A stretch of DNA of 64,000 bases from Olsenella uli (GTDB lineage Bacteria > Actinomycetota > Coriobacteriia > Coriobacteriales > Atopobiaceae): NCBI RefSeq assembly GCF_016900775.1, contig NZ_JACJKN010000003.1, forward strand, positions 1 to 64,000, in the 5' to 3' direction. Of the stretch, positions 19,424 through 29,842 are shown piece after piece. Positions within the stretch are counted from its first letter, which is position 1, and each line of letters opens with the position of its first letter. Below the pieces are notes generated by a model, which saw only the letters and a program-made list of their open reading frames with translations, was not told the DNA's origin and did not search any database. The translations under genes and the position numbers were made by a program.

Positions 19424-20674
19424 CTACGCCTGCGGGCGCGCGTAGAGCGCCACGAGCTCCTGGAGCACGTCGACCATGCGCTCCAGCTCGCGCACCGGGA
19501 CGAACTCGCGCACGCCGTGGGCGTTGTAGTAGCCGGCGGAGAGGTTGGCGCACGGGAAGCCGCGGAAGGAGAGCTGCGAGCCGTCGGTGCCGCCGCGCAT
19601 GGGCACGCAGAACATCTCCTGCCCCGCCGCCGCGTACGCCGCGCGGGCGTTCTCGATGAGGTGGGCGTACTCCGGGCGGCAGATGACCTCGGCGAGGTTG
19701 CGGTACTGGTCCTTGAACTCCACGGAGATGACGTCGGCGCCCATCTGCGCGTTCACGAGCGCCGCGGCGTCGCGCATGATCTTCTCGCGGCGCTCCACCT
19801 GCGCCCAGTCGTGGTCGCGGATGATGTAGTCCGAGGAGGCCTCCTCGCAGGAGCCCTCGATGCGCTCGAGGTAGAAGAAGCCGTCGTAGCCCTCGGTGAA
19901 CTCCGGGCGCTCGGCGGCGGGAAGGAGCTGGTGGAAGCGGACGAGCGCCTCGGAGGCGTTGATCATCTTGCCCTTGGCGGTGCCGGTGTGGACGGAGACG
20001 CCGTGCGCGCGGACGAAGGCCTCCACGGCGTTGAAGGTCTCGTAGCAGAACTCGCCGAAGGGGCCGCCGTCGATGGTGTAGCCGTACGCCGCGCCAAAGC
20101 GCTCGAGGTCCAGCAGAGCCGCGCCGTGGCCGATCTCCTCGTCCGGGACAAAGGCGAGCGCGAGGCGCGGGTGCGGGAGCGCCGGGTCCGCCTTCAGACG
20201 GGCGAGAAGGGCCACGCACTCGGCCACACCGGCCTTGTCGTCCCCGCCGAGCAGCGACGTGCCGTCCGTGACCACGAGCTCCTCTCCCGCCATGCGCTCG
20301 AGCTCGGGGTTCATCTGGGGGCTCAGGGTCACGGGGCGGCCGTCGCGCCCGGTGCCCAGGGCGAGCTCGCCGCCCTCGTAGCGCACGACGCGCGGGTGCA
20401 CCGGGTCACCCCAGCTCTGCCAGGCGGTGTCCAGGTGGCAGCAGAGGCCGAGCGTGGGCTGGTCCTCGGCGCCGGCGCTCGCGGGCCAGTGGGCCGTCAC
20501 GTAGGCGTGCTCGTCAACGGTCACGTCCTCGGCACCGAGCGCACGCAGGTCCGCGGCCACGACCTCGGCGATCTTGAACTGGGACTCGGTCGACGGCACG
20601 TGGTCGGCCGTCTGGGGGTTGGACTGCGAGGGCACCTCACAGTAGCGGATGAAGCGGTCAAGCACGTCGGACAT
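19424..20674 (-). CDS. pepT: Peptidase T (tripeptide aminopeptidase)
   Basis: This 416-residue M20 metallopeptidase has the ligand and catalytic motifs in order: CCHLDTA, LLGGDDKAGVAE, FVPDEEIGHG, IDGGPFGEFCYE and, at the end, AGYYNAHGVREF. It releases N-terminal residues from tripeptides in the cytoplasm. Its length matches PepT. ATG 20674 follows GATTGGAGTCCCC. It lies between the opp operon and the M42 peptidase gene, all on the same strand, giving a peptide import and breakdown unit. A palindrome CGTTCGAACG (20698-20707) lies 24 bases before the start. Confidence 0.95.
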   Translation of the reverse strand: MSDVLDRFIRYCEVPSQSNPQTADHVPSTESQFKIAEVVAADLRALGAEDVTVDEHAYVTAHWPASAGAEDQPTLGLCCHLDTAWQSWGDPVHPRVVRYEGGELALGTGRDGRPVTLSPQMNPELERMAGEELVVTDGTSLLGGDDKAGVAECVALLARLKADPALPHPRLALAFVPDEEIGHGAALLDLERFGAAYGYTIDGGPFGEFCYETFNAVEAFVRAHGVSVHTGTAKGKMINASEALVRFHQLLPAAERPEFTEGYDGFFYLERIEGSCEEASSDYIIRDHDWAQVERREKIMRDAAALVNAQMGADVISVEFKDQYRNLAEVICRPEYAHLIENARAAYAAAGQEMFCVPMRGGTDGSQLSFRGFPCANLSAGYYNAHGVREFVPVRELERMVDVLQELVALYARPQA

Positions 20675-20697
20675 GGGGACTCCAATCGACGATGGTC

Positions 20698-20707
20698 CGT
20701 TCGAACG
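20698..20707. promoter_or_regulatory. CGTTCGAACG palindrome upstream of pepT
   Basis: This self-complementary 10-mer lies just before pepT, with a second half-site TTCGAACGG at 20747-20755. Its position fits an operator, but no regulator is known here. Confidence 0.35.
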
Positions 20708-20737
20708 CGATTCTCCCACAAAGGTCCCTCGCAAAGA

Positions 20738-20846
20738 GTGACAGGCTTCGAACGGATGAGGCCCCCGAGGGCGCCCCGTCCGTCTAAAACCTGTCACCCA
20801 CTACAAACGCTCAGAACCTGACAGATGACCCTGACACCTTTGTCAT
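20738..20846. repeat. CCTGACA-family repeats between oppF and pepT
   Basis: GTGACAGG (20738-20745) and CCTGTCAC (20790-20797) form one inverted pair. A single arm of the larger element, CCTGACAGATGACCCTGACA and on to TTTGTCATG, spans 20817-20846. The minus-strand reading of its end supplies the oppF stop codon TGA at 20843-20845. The pepT promoter is probably also within this gap. Confidence 0.85.
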
Positions 20847-21917
20847 GATTGCGCGCCGGAGAGGGCCGCCTCCGCCTCGGCGAGGGCGGCGGCCATGACG
20901 GGCTGGCGCTCCTCGGCGGTGAGCCCCCCGTCAAAGAGGTGGCACGCGCAGCGGTGCCCCGGCGCGACCTCGTGCATCTCGGGCGCGCGCTCGCCGCAGA
21001 CCCTCATGCACTGCGGGCAGCGCGTGTGGAAGACGCAGCCCTGGGGCGGGTTGGTGGGGCTGGGGACGTCGCCCTCGAGGATCTTCTTGTCCTGGATGCG
21101 CTCGTGGCGGATGCGCGGGATGACGTCCAGCAGCGCCTTGGTGTAGGGGTGCAGCGGGTTGTCGAAGAGCTCCTCCTTGCTGGCGAGCTCCATCGTGTGG
21201 CCGAGGTACATGACCATCACGGTGTCGGAGATGTGCTTGACCACCGAGAGGTCGTGGCTGATGAAGATGTAGGAGAGGCCGAACTCCTCCTGCAGCTCCT
21301 CCAGCAGGTTGATGACCTTCGCCTGGACCGAGACGTCGAGCGCCGAGACCGGCTCGTCGCAGACCACGACCTCGGGCTTCAGCACGATCGCGCGGGCGAT
21401 GCCGATGCGCTGGCGCTGGCCGCCGGAGAACTCGTGCGGGTAGCGGTACTTGTACGCGAGGTCCAGGCCCACGGCCTTCATGATCTGCTCGACGCGGGCG
21501 TCGCGCTCGGCGCGCGTCTTGTAGGTCTTGGCGATGTCAATCGGCTCGGCGATGATGTCGGCCACCGTCATGCGCGGGTTGAGCGAGGAGTACGGGTCCT
21601 GGAAGATGAGCTTCATCTTCTGGCGGGCGCGCGTGAGCTCGTCGCCCTTGAGCGAGGTGAAGTCCTCGCCGTCGAGCGTGACCGTGCCCTCGGTGGGCTC
21701 GGTCAGGCGCAGGACGCACTTGCCCGTGGTGGACTTGCCGCAGCCCGACTCGCCCACGATGGCGAAGGTCTCGCCGCGGTGCACCTCGAAGGAGACGTCC
21801 TCGAGCGCGTGCACGTAGGCGCCGGTCCTGCCGAAGACGCCCTTCTTCACGGGATAGCGCTTGGTGAGGTGCTCGACCTTGAGCACGACGTCCGTCATGT
21901 CGGCGTTTCTGCCCACG

Positions 21918-21925
<8 letters not shown>
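20843..21925 (-). CDS. oppF: Oligopeptide ABC transporter ATPase OppF
   Basis: This ATPase has about 360 residues: Walker A GESGCGKST, signature FSGGQRQRIGIARA, Walker B VVCDEPVSALDVS, and the C-terminal oligopeptide/dipeptide domain with paired cysteines (FHTRCPQCMRVC, then CAC) typical of the Opp/Dpp ATPases, some of which bind an Fe-S cluster. It energises peptide import with OppD. The start is either GTG 21925, overlapping the oppD stop, or ATG 21898. The stop TGA is formed by the first bases of a CCTGACA-family repeat. Confidence 0.95.
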
Positions 21926-22997
<1,072 letters not shown>

Positions 22998-23009
22998 GGG
23001 TCCTCCCTC

Positions 23010-23978
23010 CTAGGAGCGCATCTTCGGGTCGAGGGCGTCGCGCAGGGCGTCGCCGAGCAGGTTGAACGCCATGACCGTGATGATGATGGCGATGCCCGGG
23101 ATGACGCTGTAGTACGTGCTCGACTGGATGTAGGGCTGGGCGGCGTTGATCATCTGGCCCCAGCTCGACATCGGCGGCTGGACGCCGAGGCCGAGGAAGG
23201 AGAGCGAGGCCTCGGACATGATGGCCGAGGGGATGCCGAGCGTGGTGGTGACGATCAGCGTGGAGACGCAGTTGGGAAGCAGGTGCTTCATGATGATGCG
23301 CCAGCTCTTGCCGCCCGAGAGGATGCAGCTCTGGATGTACTCGGAGCCCTTGAGGCGCATGACGTCGCCGCGCACGAGGCGCGCCGTGGACGCCCAGCCC
23401 AGAAGGCCCAGCGCCACGTACAGGTTCACGAGGCCGGGGCCCAGCGCGTACATGACGACGATGGCGAAGAGCAGGAACGGGAAGCTCGAGAAGACCTGGA
23501 TCACGAAGGAGATGACCGCGTCGACCTTGCCGCCGAAGTAGCCGGCGCACACGCCCGCGAGAAAGCCGATGACAAGGGCGATGGCCTGCGAGACCACGCC
23601 CACGGAGAGCGAGACGCGGCAGCCGTAGAGCACGCGGGAGAGGATGTCGCGGCCGTACTCGTCCGTGCCAAAGAGGTGCGCGGCCGAGGGGGCCTGGAGC
23701 ATGTTGGTGAGCTCCTGGGCGTCCGGGTCATAGGGTGCGAGCACCGGCGCCAGGATCGCGATGAGGGCGAGAAGGACGACGACGCCGAGGCAGAAGACGC
23801 CGACCTTGTTCTTCTTGAAGATGTTCCAGCTCACGGCCCAGTAGCTCGAGGCGCGGCGCTTCACGGGGCCGCCGTTCTCGGGGCTGCCGGTGGGGACCTG
23901 GGCCTCGGAGGCGCGCTCGGCGACGTCCATGGCCTTCTGGACCTTGGGGCTGTTCTTGTCGCTCGTGAGGAGAGCCAT
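23010..23978 (-). CDS. oppC: Oligopeptide ABC transporter permease OppC
   Basis: This 322-residue protein has a soluble N-terminus of about 50 residues, then the OppC_N segment and about six helices in all, including GTDEYGRDILSRVLYGCRVS, highly typical of OppC/DppC. The EAA loop is ILSGGKSWRIIMKHLLPN. It forms the channel with OppB. Its ATG overlaps the oppB stop by one base (TAATG). Confidence 0.96.
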   Translation of the reverse strand: MALLTSDKNSPKVQKAMDVAERASEAQVPTGSPENGGPVKRRASSYWAVSWNIFKKNKVGVFCLGVVVLLALIAILAPVLAPYDPDAQELTNMLQAPSAAHLFGTDEYGRDILSRVLYGCRVSLSVGVVSQAIALVIGFLAGVCAGYFGGKVDAVISFVIQVFSSFPFLLFAIVVMYALGPGLVNLYVALGLLGWASTARLVRGDVMRLKGSEYIQSCILSGGKSWRIIMKHLLPNCVSTLIVTTTLGIPSAIMSEASLSFLGLGVQPPMSSWGQMINAAQPYIQSSTYYSVIPGIAIIITVMAFNLLGDALRDALDPKMRS

Positions 23979-24913
23979 TACTCAGCCGCCTCCTTCCCCA
24001 GTCGGATGCGCGGGTCGACGACGGCGTAGAGGATGTCCACGATGAGGTAGACGGCCACGCAGATGATTGCGATGTACATGACGCCGCCCTGGATGAGGGG
24101 CAGGTCGCGGGAGTTGATGGCGTCGAGCAGAAGCTTGCCCATGCCCGGCATCATGAAGATCGACTCGATGAGGATCGAGCCCGTGAGGATCTCGCCGAGC
24201 TGCGTTCCCGCGATCGTGATGATGGGGATGAGCGCGTTTCTCAGGCCGTGGGCGATGATGACCGTCCACTTGCGGACGCCCTTGGCCTCGGCGGTGCGCA
24301 TGAAGTCCTGCGAGAGGACGTCGAGCATGCTCGTGCGCGTGACGCGGGCGATCGAGGCGGCGTAGCGCACGCCGAGCGCGATCACCGGCAGCACGAAGGC
24401 CTGCCAGGTCTTGATGCCCGAGAGCGGGAACCACTTGAGCGTGAGCGCGAAGACAATCTGGAAGATCACGGCCACCCAGAAGACCGGGGCGGAGATGCCC
24501 AGGATCGAGAGGGCCATGAGGGCGCGGTCGATCCACTTGCCGTGGTTGACGGCCGCGACGACGCCGATGACGAGCCCGAGCACGAGCGCGAAGACGTAGG
24601 CGAGGCCAGCGAGGCGGGCCGTGGTGAGGAAGGCCTGACCCATGAGGGTCACCACGGGCTTGCTCTGCGTGTAGGAGGTGCCGAAGTCACCCTGCAGCAT
24701 GTTGGTGAGCCAGCGCGCGTACTGCACGTGGACCGGGTCGTTGAGGCCCATCTGCTCGCGGATGCGCTCGACCGTCGCGTCGTCCGCCATCTCGCCCACC
24801 ATGATGCGCACCGGGTCGCCCGGCACGATGTTCAGGACGAAGAACGTGATGGCGGAGATGGCGAAGACCACGCCGATCGCCAGCAGGATCCTCTTGATGA
24901 GAAAGCTTCTCAC
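23978..24913 (-). CDS. oppB: Oligopeptide ABC transporter permease OppB
   Basis: This 311-residue protein has the OppB N-terminal helix (ILLAIGVVFAISAITFFVLN) and the periplasmic segment MGLNDPVHVQYARWL, then further helices and the EAA loop. It is the second permease half of the peptide importer. It follows oppA after a 120-base gap that contains a strong hairpin, which may lower its expression relative to the binding protein. Confidence 0.96.
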   Translation of the reverse strand: MRSFLIKRILLAIGVVFAISAITFFVLNIVPGDPVRIMVGEMADDATVERIREQMGLNDPVHVQYARWLTNMLQGDFGTSYTQSKPVVTLMGQAFLTTARLAGLAYVFALVLGLVIGVVAAVNHGKWIDRALMALSILGISAPVFWVAVIFQIVFALTLKWFPLSGIKTWQAFVLPVIALGVRYAASIARVTRTSMLDVLSQDFMRTAEAKGVRKWTVIIAHGLRNALIPIITIAGTQLGEILTGSILIESIFMMPGMGKLLLDAINSRDLPLIQGGVMYIAIICVAVYLIVDILYAVVDPRIRLGKEAAE

Positions 24914-24977
24914 CGCCTGCTCCTTTCTTCTCGCTCGGGCGCGCCGCCCTACCCGCCCGGGCCGCGCGCCGCGACGT

Positions 24978-25018
24978 GGGGCGCCCCGGCACGCGAAACC
25001 GCCGTGCCGGGGTGCCCC
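24978..25018 (-). terminator. Intercistronic hairpin between oppA and oppB
   Basis: A 16-base stem (24978-24993 with 25003-25018, one G-T mismatch) with a 9-base loop follows the oppA stop by 16 bases. There is no T-run, so I read it as a partial terminator or mRNA stabiliser. Such hairpins commonly allow the binding protein to be made in excess over the permease. Confidence 0.7.
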
Positions 25019-25033
25019 CTCTCAGGACTTCGA

Positions 25034-26680
25034 CTAGGCCGAGTAGTTCGGGTCGGACGTGTCGATGTCGATGTCGAACATGTGGTAGATCAGGTTGCCG
25101 ACCTTGGCGTTCTTGACGTAGGACTTGGCGACGAAGGAGTTCTTCGGCCAGTACAGCGGAATCGTGGCAAAGTCGACGCGGGTGACGAGGTTGTCGGCCT
25201 GCTTGTAGAGGTCGGCGCGGACGTCCTGGTCCTGCTCCTGGCGCGCCTCGGTGACGAGCTGGTCGAACTCGGGGCTGTTGTAGAACGAGGACTTGCCCTT
25301 GGCGTTGTCGGAGAGGAAGTACGTGTAGAGGTGGTTGTCGCCGTCGGCGTAGAGCGGGAACCAGCCCACGGCCGTAATCTGGCAGTTACCGTCGGCCCAG
25401 TCGGAGGACCAGACGCCGTTGTCCTCGATAGTGAGGTTGAGGTTGACGCCGATCTCCTTCCAGTAGCTCTGGACGACGGTCATGTACGTCTCATAGAGGT
25501 TGGCGCGGATCTTGGCCTCAAGGGTCAGGCCCTCGGCGCCGGCCTCCTTGATGAGCTCCTTGGCGCGCTCGGGGTCGTACGGGATCTCGGCGTCGGGGTC
25601 ATAGCCCGGGGTCTGCGGGGCGAGCCAGCCCATGGCGGGCGTGCCGGCGCCGGCGAGGACCGTGTCCACGAGGGCCTGGCGGTCGATGGCAATAGAGAGC
25701 GCCTCGCGGACACGCGGGTCGGTGAGACCCATGTCGTCGCGCAGGTTGAGGTTCACGAAGTGCACGCCGAGCGTCTCGTAGAGCGTGATCTGGTCCTTGA
25801 CGTCCGGGTCCTCCTGGTACTGCTTGAGGAGGGTGGCGTCGAGGTCGCACCAGTCGATGTCGCCGTTCTTGAAGGCGAGGAGCTTGGTGTTGTTGTCGTC
25901 GTAGTAGATGATGTGGACCTCATCGAGGGCGGGCTCGCCGCCGTGGTACTCGGCGAACTTCTCCATGACGACCTCGGTGGTGTCGTCGTTGGAGACGACC
26001 TTGTACTTGCCGGTGCCCACGCAGTCGGTGCCCCAGCCCCACTTGCGGCCCTCGGACTCAACCTTCTCGACGGCGGCCTGCGGGAAGATGTCCGCGTAGT
26101 TGATGCCGAGGTTGTTGACGAAGGAGACCATCGGGTACTCGAGGACGAAGGTGAAGTGGGTGTCGTCCTCGACGGTCAGGCCCTCGAGCTCGGTGGCCTC
26201 GCCGTTGAGCATGGCCTTGGCGCCCTTGATCATGTCATACATGTAGGTGGACTTGGCCGCCGTGGCGGGCGTGAACATGCGCTCGAAGGAGAACTTGACG
26301 TCGTTGGCCGTGAGCGTGGAGCCGTCGTGGCACGTAATGCCCTCCTTGAGGGTGCAGTGCAGGGTCACGCCGTCGTCCTCGAACGTGGGAATCTCGGTGA
26401 GCAGGCACGGGACGAGCTCGTTGTCCTCGGTCCAACGCAGCGGCGCCTCGAAGATGCAGTCGGCGATCGAGGAGGAGCCGGAGTTCGTGGAGATCTGCAT
26501 GTCAAGGCCGAGCTTCGGGTTGGACTGGCCGAAGCGCAGGATCTTCTTGACGGAGCCGTCCTCGTTGGTGGCCGGGGCCGCGTCCTCCCCGCCGCATCCG
26601 GCAAGGGCAGCGGTGGCGGTGGCGGCACCCGCGAGGGCAGCGCCCTTCACGAAGCCGCGACGGGTGATCTTGTCGCTCAT
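25034..26680 (-). CDS. oppA: Oligopeptide ABC transporter substrate-binding lipoprotein OppA
   Basis: This 548-residue protein has a signal sequence beginning MSDKITRRGFVKG, a hydrophobic core and lipobox LAGC. The mature part is an SBP_bac_5 fold with EGITCHDGSTLTANDVKFSF and LTDPRVREALSIAIDRQAL. It captures peptides outside the cell for OppBCDF. ATG 26680 is preceded by GGGAGGAATGCCA. Codon use is slightly less GC-extreme than in neighbours, as is common for highly expressed genes. It is the first gene of the operon. Confidence 0.96.
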   Translation of the reverse strand: MSDKITRRGFVKGAALAGAATATAALAGCGGEDAAPATNEDGSVKKILRFGQSNPKLGLDMQISTNSGSSSIADCIFEAPLRWTEDNELVPCLLTEIPTFEDDGVTLHCTLKEGITCHDGSTLTANDVKFSFERMFTPATAAKSTYMYDMIKGAKAMLNGEATELEGLTVEDDTHFTFVLEYPMVSFVNNLGINYADIFPQAAVEKVESEGRKWGWGTDCVGTGKYKVVSNDDTTEVVMEKFAEYHGGEPALDEVHIIYYDDNNTKLLAFKNGDIDWCDLDATLLKQYQEDPDVKDQITLYETLGVHFVNLNLRDDMGLTDPRVREALSIAIDRQALVDTVLAGAGTPAMGWLAPQTPGYDPDAEIPYDPERAKELIKEAGAEGLTLEAKIRANLYETYMTVVQSYWKEIGVNLNLTIEDNGVWSSDWADGNCQITAVGWFPLYADGDNHLYTYFLSDNAKGKSSFYNSPEFDQLVTEARQEQDQDVRADLYKQADNLVTRVDFATIPLYWPKNSFVAKSYVKNAKVGNLIYHMFDIDIDTSDPNYSA

Positions 26681-26732
26681 TGGCATTCCTCCCTTGGGTT
26701 CCTGGCGCGCCGTCCTCCGACGCGCGGCCTCT

Positions 26733-26760
26733 TCATTATGTGTGAGCACTGCCCTGGCAA
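26733..26760 (-). promoter_or_regulatory. Candidate promoter of the opp operon
   Basis: On the minus strand TTGCCA (26760-26755) and TAATGA (26738-26733) are separated by 16 bases, in an AT-richer patch about 55 bases before the oppA ATG. CATAAT overlapping the latter is an alternative -10. Confidence 0.5.
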
Positions 26761-26837
26761 AAGAAGCCTTAACGTACGATTTACTTTGCTAAAGTCCACT
26801 GCCGCAGCCCCGTAACCGGCTCGCAATCGAGGCCGGC

Positions 26838-27146
26838 TTGTTAGGGAATCGCGGCCGTTGCAGGAATTGGGGTCCCGCGGGTTAGAAACTCCCACCGGTT
26901 GCAGGCCGTCCCGGACGGGCCGTTAGCGGCTCGGAGTCGTTGCGCCGCATAAGGGGCGAGAAGAACCCGCGGGCCGCCCGCGCGGGCCGCAGGCGGCGCG
27001 ATCGGGCGGCGTGGCAGGGCGCCTCCGCTCGCCCCTTCCCGCGACGACCCCGCGCCTCCAACGTTCTTCTCGCCCCTCCGCGCAACGACCCCGGATTGCT
27101 AACCGCTCCCGCCCGAATGTGCGCAACGACCCCGGATTGCTAACCA
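26838..27146. repeat. GTTAG...TCGTTGC repeat cluster, five copies
   Basis: There is no gene in 26681-27233. Three direct copies of a 24-26 base unit (GTTAGGGAATCGCGGCCGTT and variants) start at about 26839, 26880 and 26921, and two inverted copies (GCAACGACCCCGGATTGC) lie at 27081-27105 and 27122-27146. The inner part between the two orientations is bounded by GGCGAGAAGAACC (26955-26967) and GTTCTTCTCGCC (27063-27074), which face each other. The same family recurs at 29471-29701 and 42105-42220. Confidence 0.88.
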
Positions 27147-27172
27147 CCGCAGATGGCGGCCGCGGTGCCTGG

Positions 27173-27204
27173 CAACAAAAAGGGGCCGCCCCGAGGGGCG
27201 GCCC
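27173..27204 (-). terminator. Rho-independent terminator of rpsA
   Basis: On the minus strand a GGGCCGCCCC / GGGGCGGCCC stem with a tiny loop is followed by TTTTTGTTG, 30 bases after the rpsA stop. It is the most classical terminator in the window. Confidence 0.9.
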
Positions 27205-27233
27205 AGAGGTGACGCTATGAGAGGGGAAGCGCG

Positions 27234-28406
27234 TTACTCGGCGTCCTCGTCCTTCTCGGCAGGCTTGTCGCTCTCGGGGAGCGGCTTAACCTCGACCTCG
27301 GTGCCGAGGGTCTCGGCCGCGGCCTTCATGGACAGGGAGATGCGACGACGGTCGAGGTCGATCTCCATGACCTTCACCTGGACGTGATCGCCCACGGTGC
27401 AGACCTGGGACGGCTGGTCCACGTGCTGCTTGGCCATCTCGGAGATGTGCACGAGGCCCTCCACGCCCTCACCGAGGTCGACGAAGGCACCAAAGGTGAC
27501 GAGCTTGGTGACGGTGCCCTCGACGATGGCGTCGACGGGGTACTTCTTGACGAGGGAGCGCCAGGGGTCCTCGGTGGTCTGCTTGAGGCCGAGGGAGATG
27601 CGCTCGCGGTTGAGGTCGACGTCGAGCACCTGGACCTCGACCTCCTGGCCGACCTTGACGACCTCGGAGGGGTGGTTGACGTGGTTCCAGGAGAGCTCGG
27701 AGATGTGCACAAGGCCGTCGATGCCGCCGAGGTCGACGAAGGCGCCGAAGTCGACGATCGAGGAGACGGTGCCCTTGAGGCGCATGCCGACCTGGAGCTT
27801 GGAGAGGATCTCCTGGCGCTCGGCCTTGCGGGCCTCCTCGAGGACGACACGGCGGGAGAGGACGACGTTGTTGCGGTTGCGGTCCATCTCGATGACGCGG
27901 GCCTCGATGCGGGTGCCGAGGTAGGCGTTGAGGTCCTTGACGCGACGGAGGTCGACGAGGGAAGCGGGCAGGAAGCCGCGCAGGCCGATGTCGAGGATCA
28001 GGCCGCCCTTGACGACCTCGATGACCTCGCCCTCGACGGTCTCACCGGAGTTGAACTTCTCCTCGACGGCGTTCCAGGCGCGCTCGTACTCGGCGCGCTT
28101 CTTGGACAGGACGAGGCGGCCCTCCTTGTCCTCCTTCTGGAGAACGAGCGCCTCGATCTCGTCGCCCATGGCAACGACCTCGGCCGGGTTGATGTCCTTG
28201 CGGATGGAGAGCTCGCGGGACGGGATGACGCCCTCGGACTTGTAGCCGATGTCAAGCAGGACCTCATCGCGCTCGATCTTGACGACGGTGCCGGTGACAA
28301 GATCGCCCTCATCGAAGTCGGTCACGGTGCCGTCGATGAGGTTGTTCATCTCCTCGTCTGAGATGTCATCCAGGGAGAAGATGGACGAGTTCTGAATCTC
28401 ACTCAA
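27234..28406 (-). CDS. rpsA: 30S ribosomal protein S1
   Basis: This protein has about 390 residues and four S1 RNA-binding domains: near residues 32-100 (DLVTGTVVKIERDEVLLDIG), 118-182, 205-273 (SIVDFGAFVDLGGIDGLVHI) and 290-358 (LVTFGAFVDLGEGVEGLVHI). Four domains is the usual actinobacterial form, shorter than the six-domain proteobacterial S1. It helps bind and unfold mRNA on the ribosome. The start is probably TTG 28406 (protein begins MSEIQNSSIF) with AAAGGGG upstream; ATG 28445 would add 13 residues. The tail is acidic and lysine-rich. Confidence 0.95.
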   Translation of the reverse strand: MSEIQNSSIFSLDDISDEEMNNLIDGTVTDFDEGDLVTGTVVKIERDEVLLDIGYKSEGVIPSRELSIRKDINPAEVVAMGDEIEALVLQKEDKEGRLVLSKKRAEYERAWNAVEEKFNSGETVEGEVIEVVKGGLILDIGLRGFLPASLVDLRRVKDLNAYLGTRIEARVIEMDRNRNNVVLSRRVVLEEARKAERQEILSKLQVGMRLKGTVSSIVDFGAFVDLGGIDGLVHISELSWNHVNHPSEVVKVGQEVEVQVLDVDLNRERISLGLKQTTEDPWRSLVKKYPVDAIVEGTVTKLVTFGAFVDLGEGVEGLVHISEMAKQHVDQPSQVCTVGDHVQVKVMEIDLDRRRISLSMKAAAETLGTEVEVKPLPESDKPAEKDEDAE

Positions 28407-28684
28407 AGGTGGACCCCTTTCGAACAACGGGGCCCCGGTCGTCATGGTCGCTGCCTGCAGTGCCTAGAATCGTGGCGTCTACGTGGAAACTTACATGCTC
28501 TCGGGGGCCAACAGATACGGTTGTGCGGGCCCCTGTGCCCACACGTGGACTAGAGTAGCGTTATGTGAGTGTGTATTTCAAGCGGAACTCTTGGGTATCT
28601 AGTAATTTTCTTACAGGAAATCCGGGGGGACGCCGCGCGCCGCGAGGGCGACGCAACGTCTCCGGAGCGACCAGGGAGGCCACC

Positions 28685-29434
28685 GTGATACGAGCCGTGC
28701 TCTTCGACCTCGACGACACGCTGCTGCGCCTCAACCTCACCGCCTTCATCGCCCGCTACGTGGCCGGCGCCGCGAGCCTGCTCGGCGCGGCTGCGCGCAT
28801 GAGTCCGGCCGCGCTCGGCGCCCCCTTCGTGCGGAGCCTGCTCGCCATCGACGCGCAGGACCGCGCGGACTCGCTCACCAACGAGCAGCTCTTCAACCAG
28901 ACGTTCTTCTCGGCCTCCGGCATCCCACTCGACGACCCGGTGATCCACGACCTTGTGGACTGCTACGAGCGCGAGGTCGTCCCCGGCTACGCACACGGCA
29001 TCGTGGCGGCGCGCCCGGTCGAGGGCGCGCGCGAGGCGATCGACGCGGTCTGGTCCCAGGGCCTCGTCTGCGCGCTCGCCACCAACCCCACGTTCTCGCT
29101 CGCCTGCGACCGCGCCCGCATGGAGTGGGCGGGCGTCCACGTGGACGACTTTGCCCTCGTCTCCACCATCTCGAACTCCACGCGCTGCAAGCCGAGCGCC
29201 CGCTACTACCAGGAGTTTGCCAACCAGCTGGGCGTGCGCCTGGAGGAGTGCCTGATGGTCGGCAACGACGCCGTGCGCGACCTGCCGCGCGCCGACTGCG
29301 GCCTGCGCACCGCCTACGTGGGGCACGCCCGGCCCAAGCGCGCCGTCTGGCGCGGCCCGATGGCCGAGCTCGCGCGCGAGCTGCCGGACCTCGTGCACCG
29401 CCTCAACGAGGCCGACGCGCGCAAGGAGCGCTGA
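28685..29434 (+). CDS. HAD-superfamily hydrolase
   Basis: This 249-residue protein has the HAD nucleophile motif FDLDDTLL (Asp8, Asp10), motif II in ALATNP, a lysine in CKPSARYY and motif IV MVGNDAVRDLPRA. An alpha-helical cap lies between motif I and II. It is probably a phosphatase of small phosphorylated metabolites; the substrate is unknown. The start is GTG 28685 after AGGGAGGCCACC. It is divergent from rpsA and convergent, across a 690-base repeat region, with glnN. Confidence 0.9.
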   Translation: MIRAVLFDLDDTLLRLNLTAFIARYVAGAASLLGAAARMSPAALGAPFVRSLLAIDAQDRADSLTNEQLFNQTFFSASGIPLDDPVIHDLVDCYEREVVPGYAHGIVAARPVEGAREAIDAVWSQGLVCALATNPTFSLACDRARMEWAGVHVDDFALVSTISNSTRCKPSARYYQEFANQLGVRLEECLMVGNDAVRDLPRADCGLRTAYVGHARPKRAVWRGPMAELARELPDLVHRLNEADARKER

Positions 29435-29470
29435 GGCGGGGCTGCCGTGTTCTTCTCGCCGCCGCGCTTC

Positions 29471-29701
29471 TCTGCGTTAGGGAATGGCGGTCGTTGCGGC
29501 CCCGCCGCCGCTCCGGGTTAGTAACTGCCGGTCGTTGCAGGCGGGCCGCCCCTCTTGGTTAGAGAATCGCCGTCGTTGCGCGCCACGAGCGGTGCCACCC
29601 TCGTGAGAAATAACGTTTGACGCTAACTGATTGCCAGAATCCGGCTTCATCGCGCGGGCCCGCCCCCTCAGGCCCGCAACGACCCCCACTTTCTAACGCG
29701 C
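29471..29701. repeat. GTTAG...TCGTTGC repeat cluster, second locus
   Basis: Three direct copies start at about 29474, 29517 and 29558 (for example GGTTAGAGAATCGCCGTCGT), and an inverted copy (CGCAACGACCCCCACTTTCT) lies near 29676-29698; a half-copy GCTAACTGATTGCC lies near 29622. A GTTCTTCTCGCC motif (29449-29460) precedes the cluster and GGCGAGAAAAACC (29703-29715) closes it, inverted. The cluster lies between HAD and glnN; no gene was seen in 29435-30126. Confidence 0.88.
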
Positions 29702-29842
29702 TGGCGAGAAAAACCTGCAACGGGCGCGATTCTCTATGCAGGCGCCGGGCCGCCGGGCCCCACGCGGACACCGCCAGAAACGGCGGGGTTTTGTGTAGTC
29801 GAGGCGCGCCGAGCCTCCCGATTGACGCCCCGTCGCGCAGGA

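Noticed and set aside
26681-27233. A tRNA or small RNA gene in the oppA-rpsA gap
   Set aside because: No tRNA arms or T-loop consensus were found; the structure is explained by the GTTAG repeat family and the rpsA terminator.
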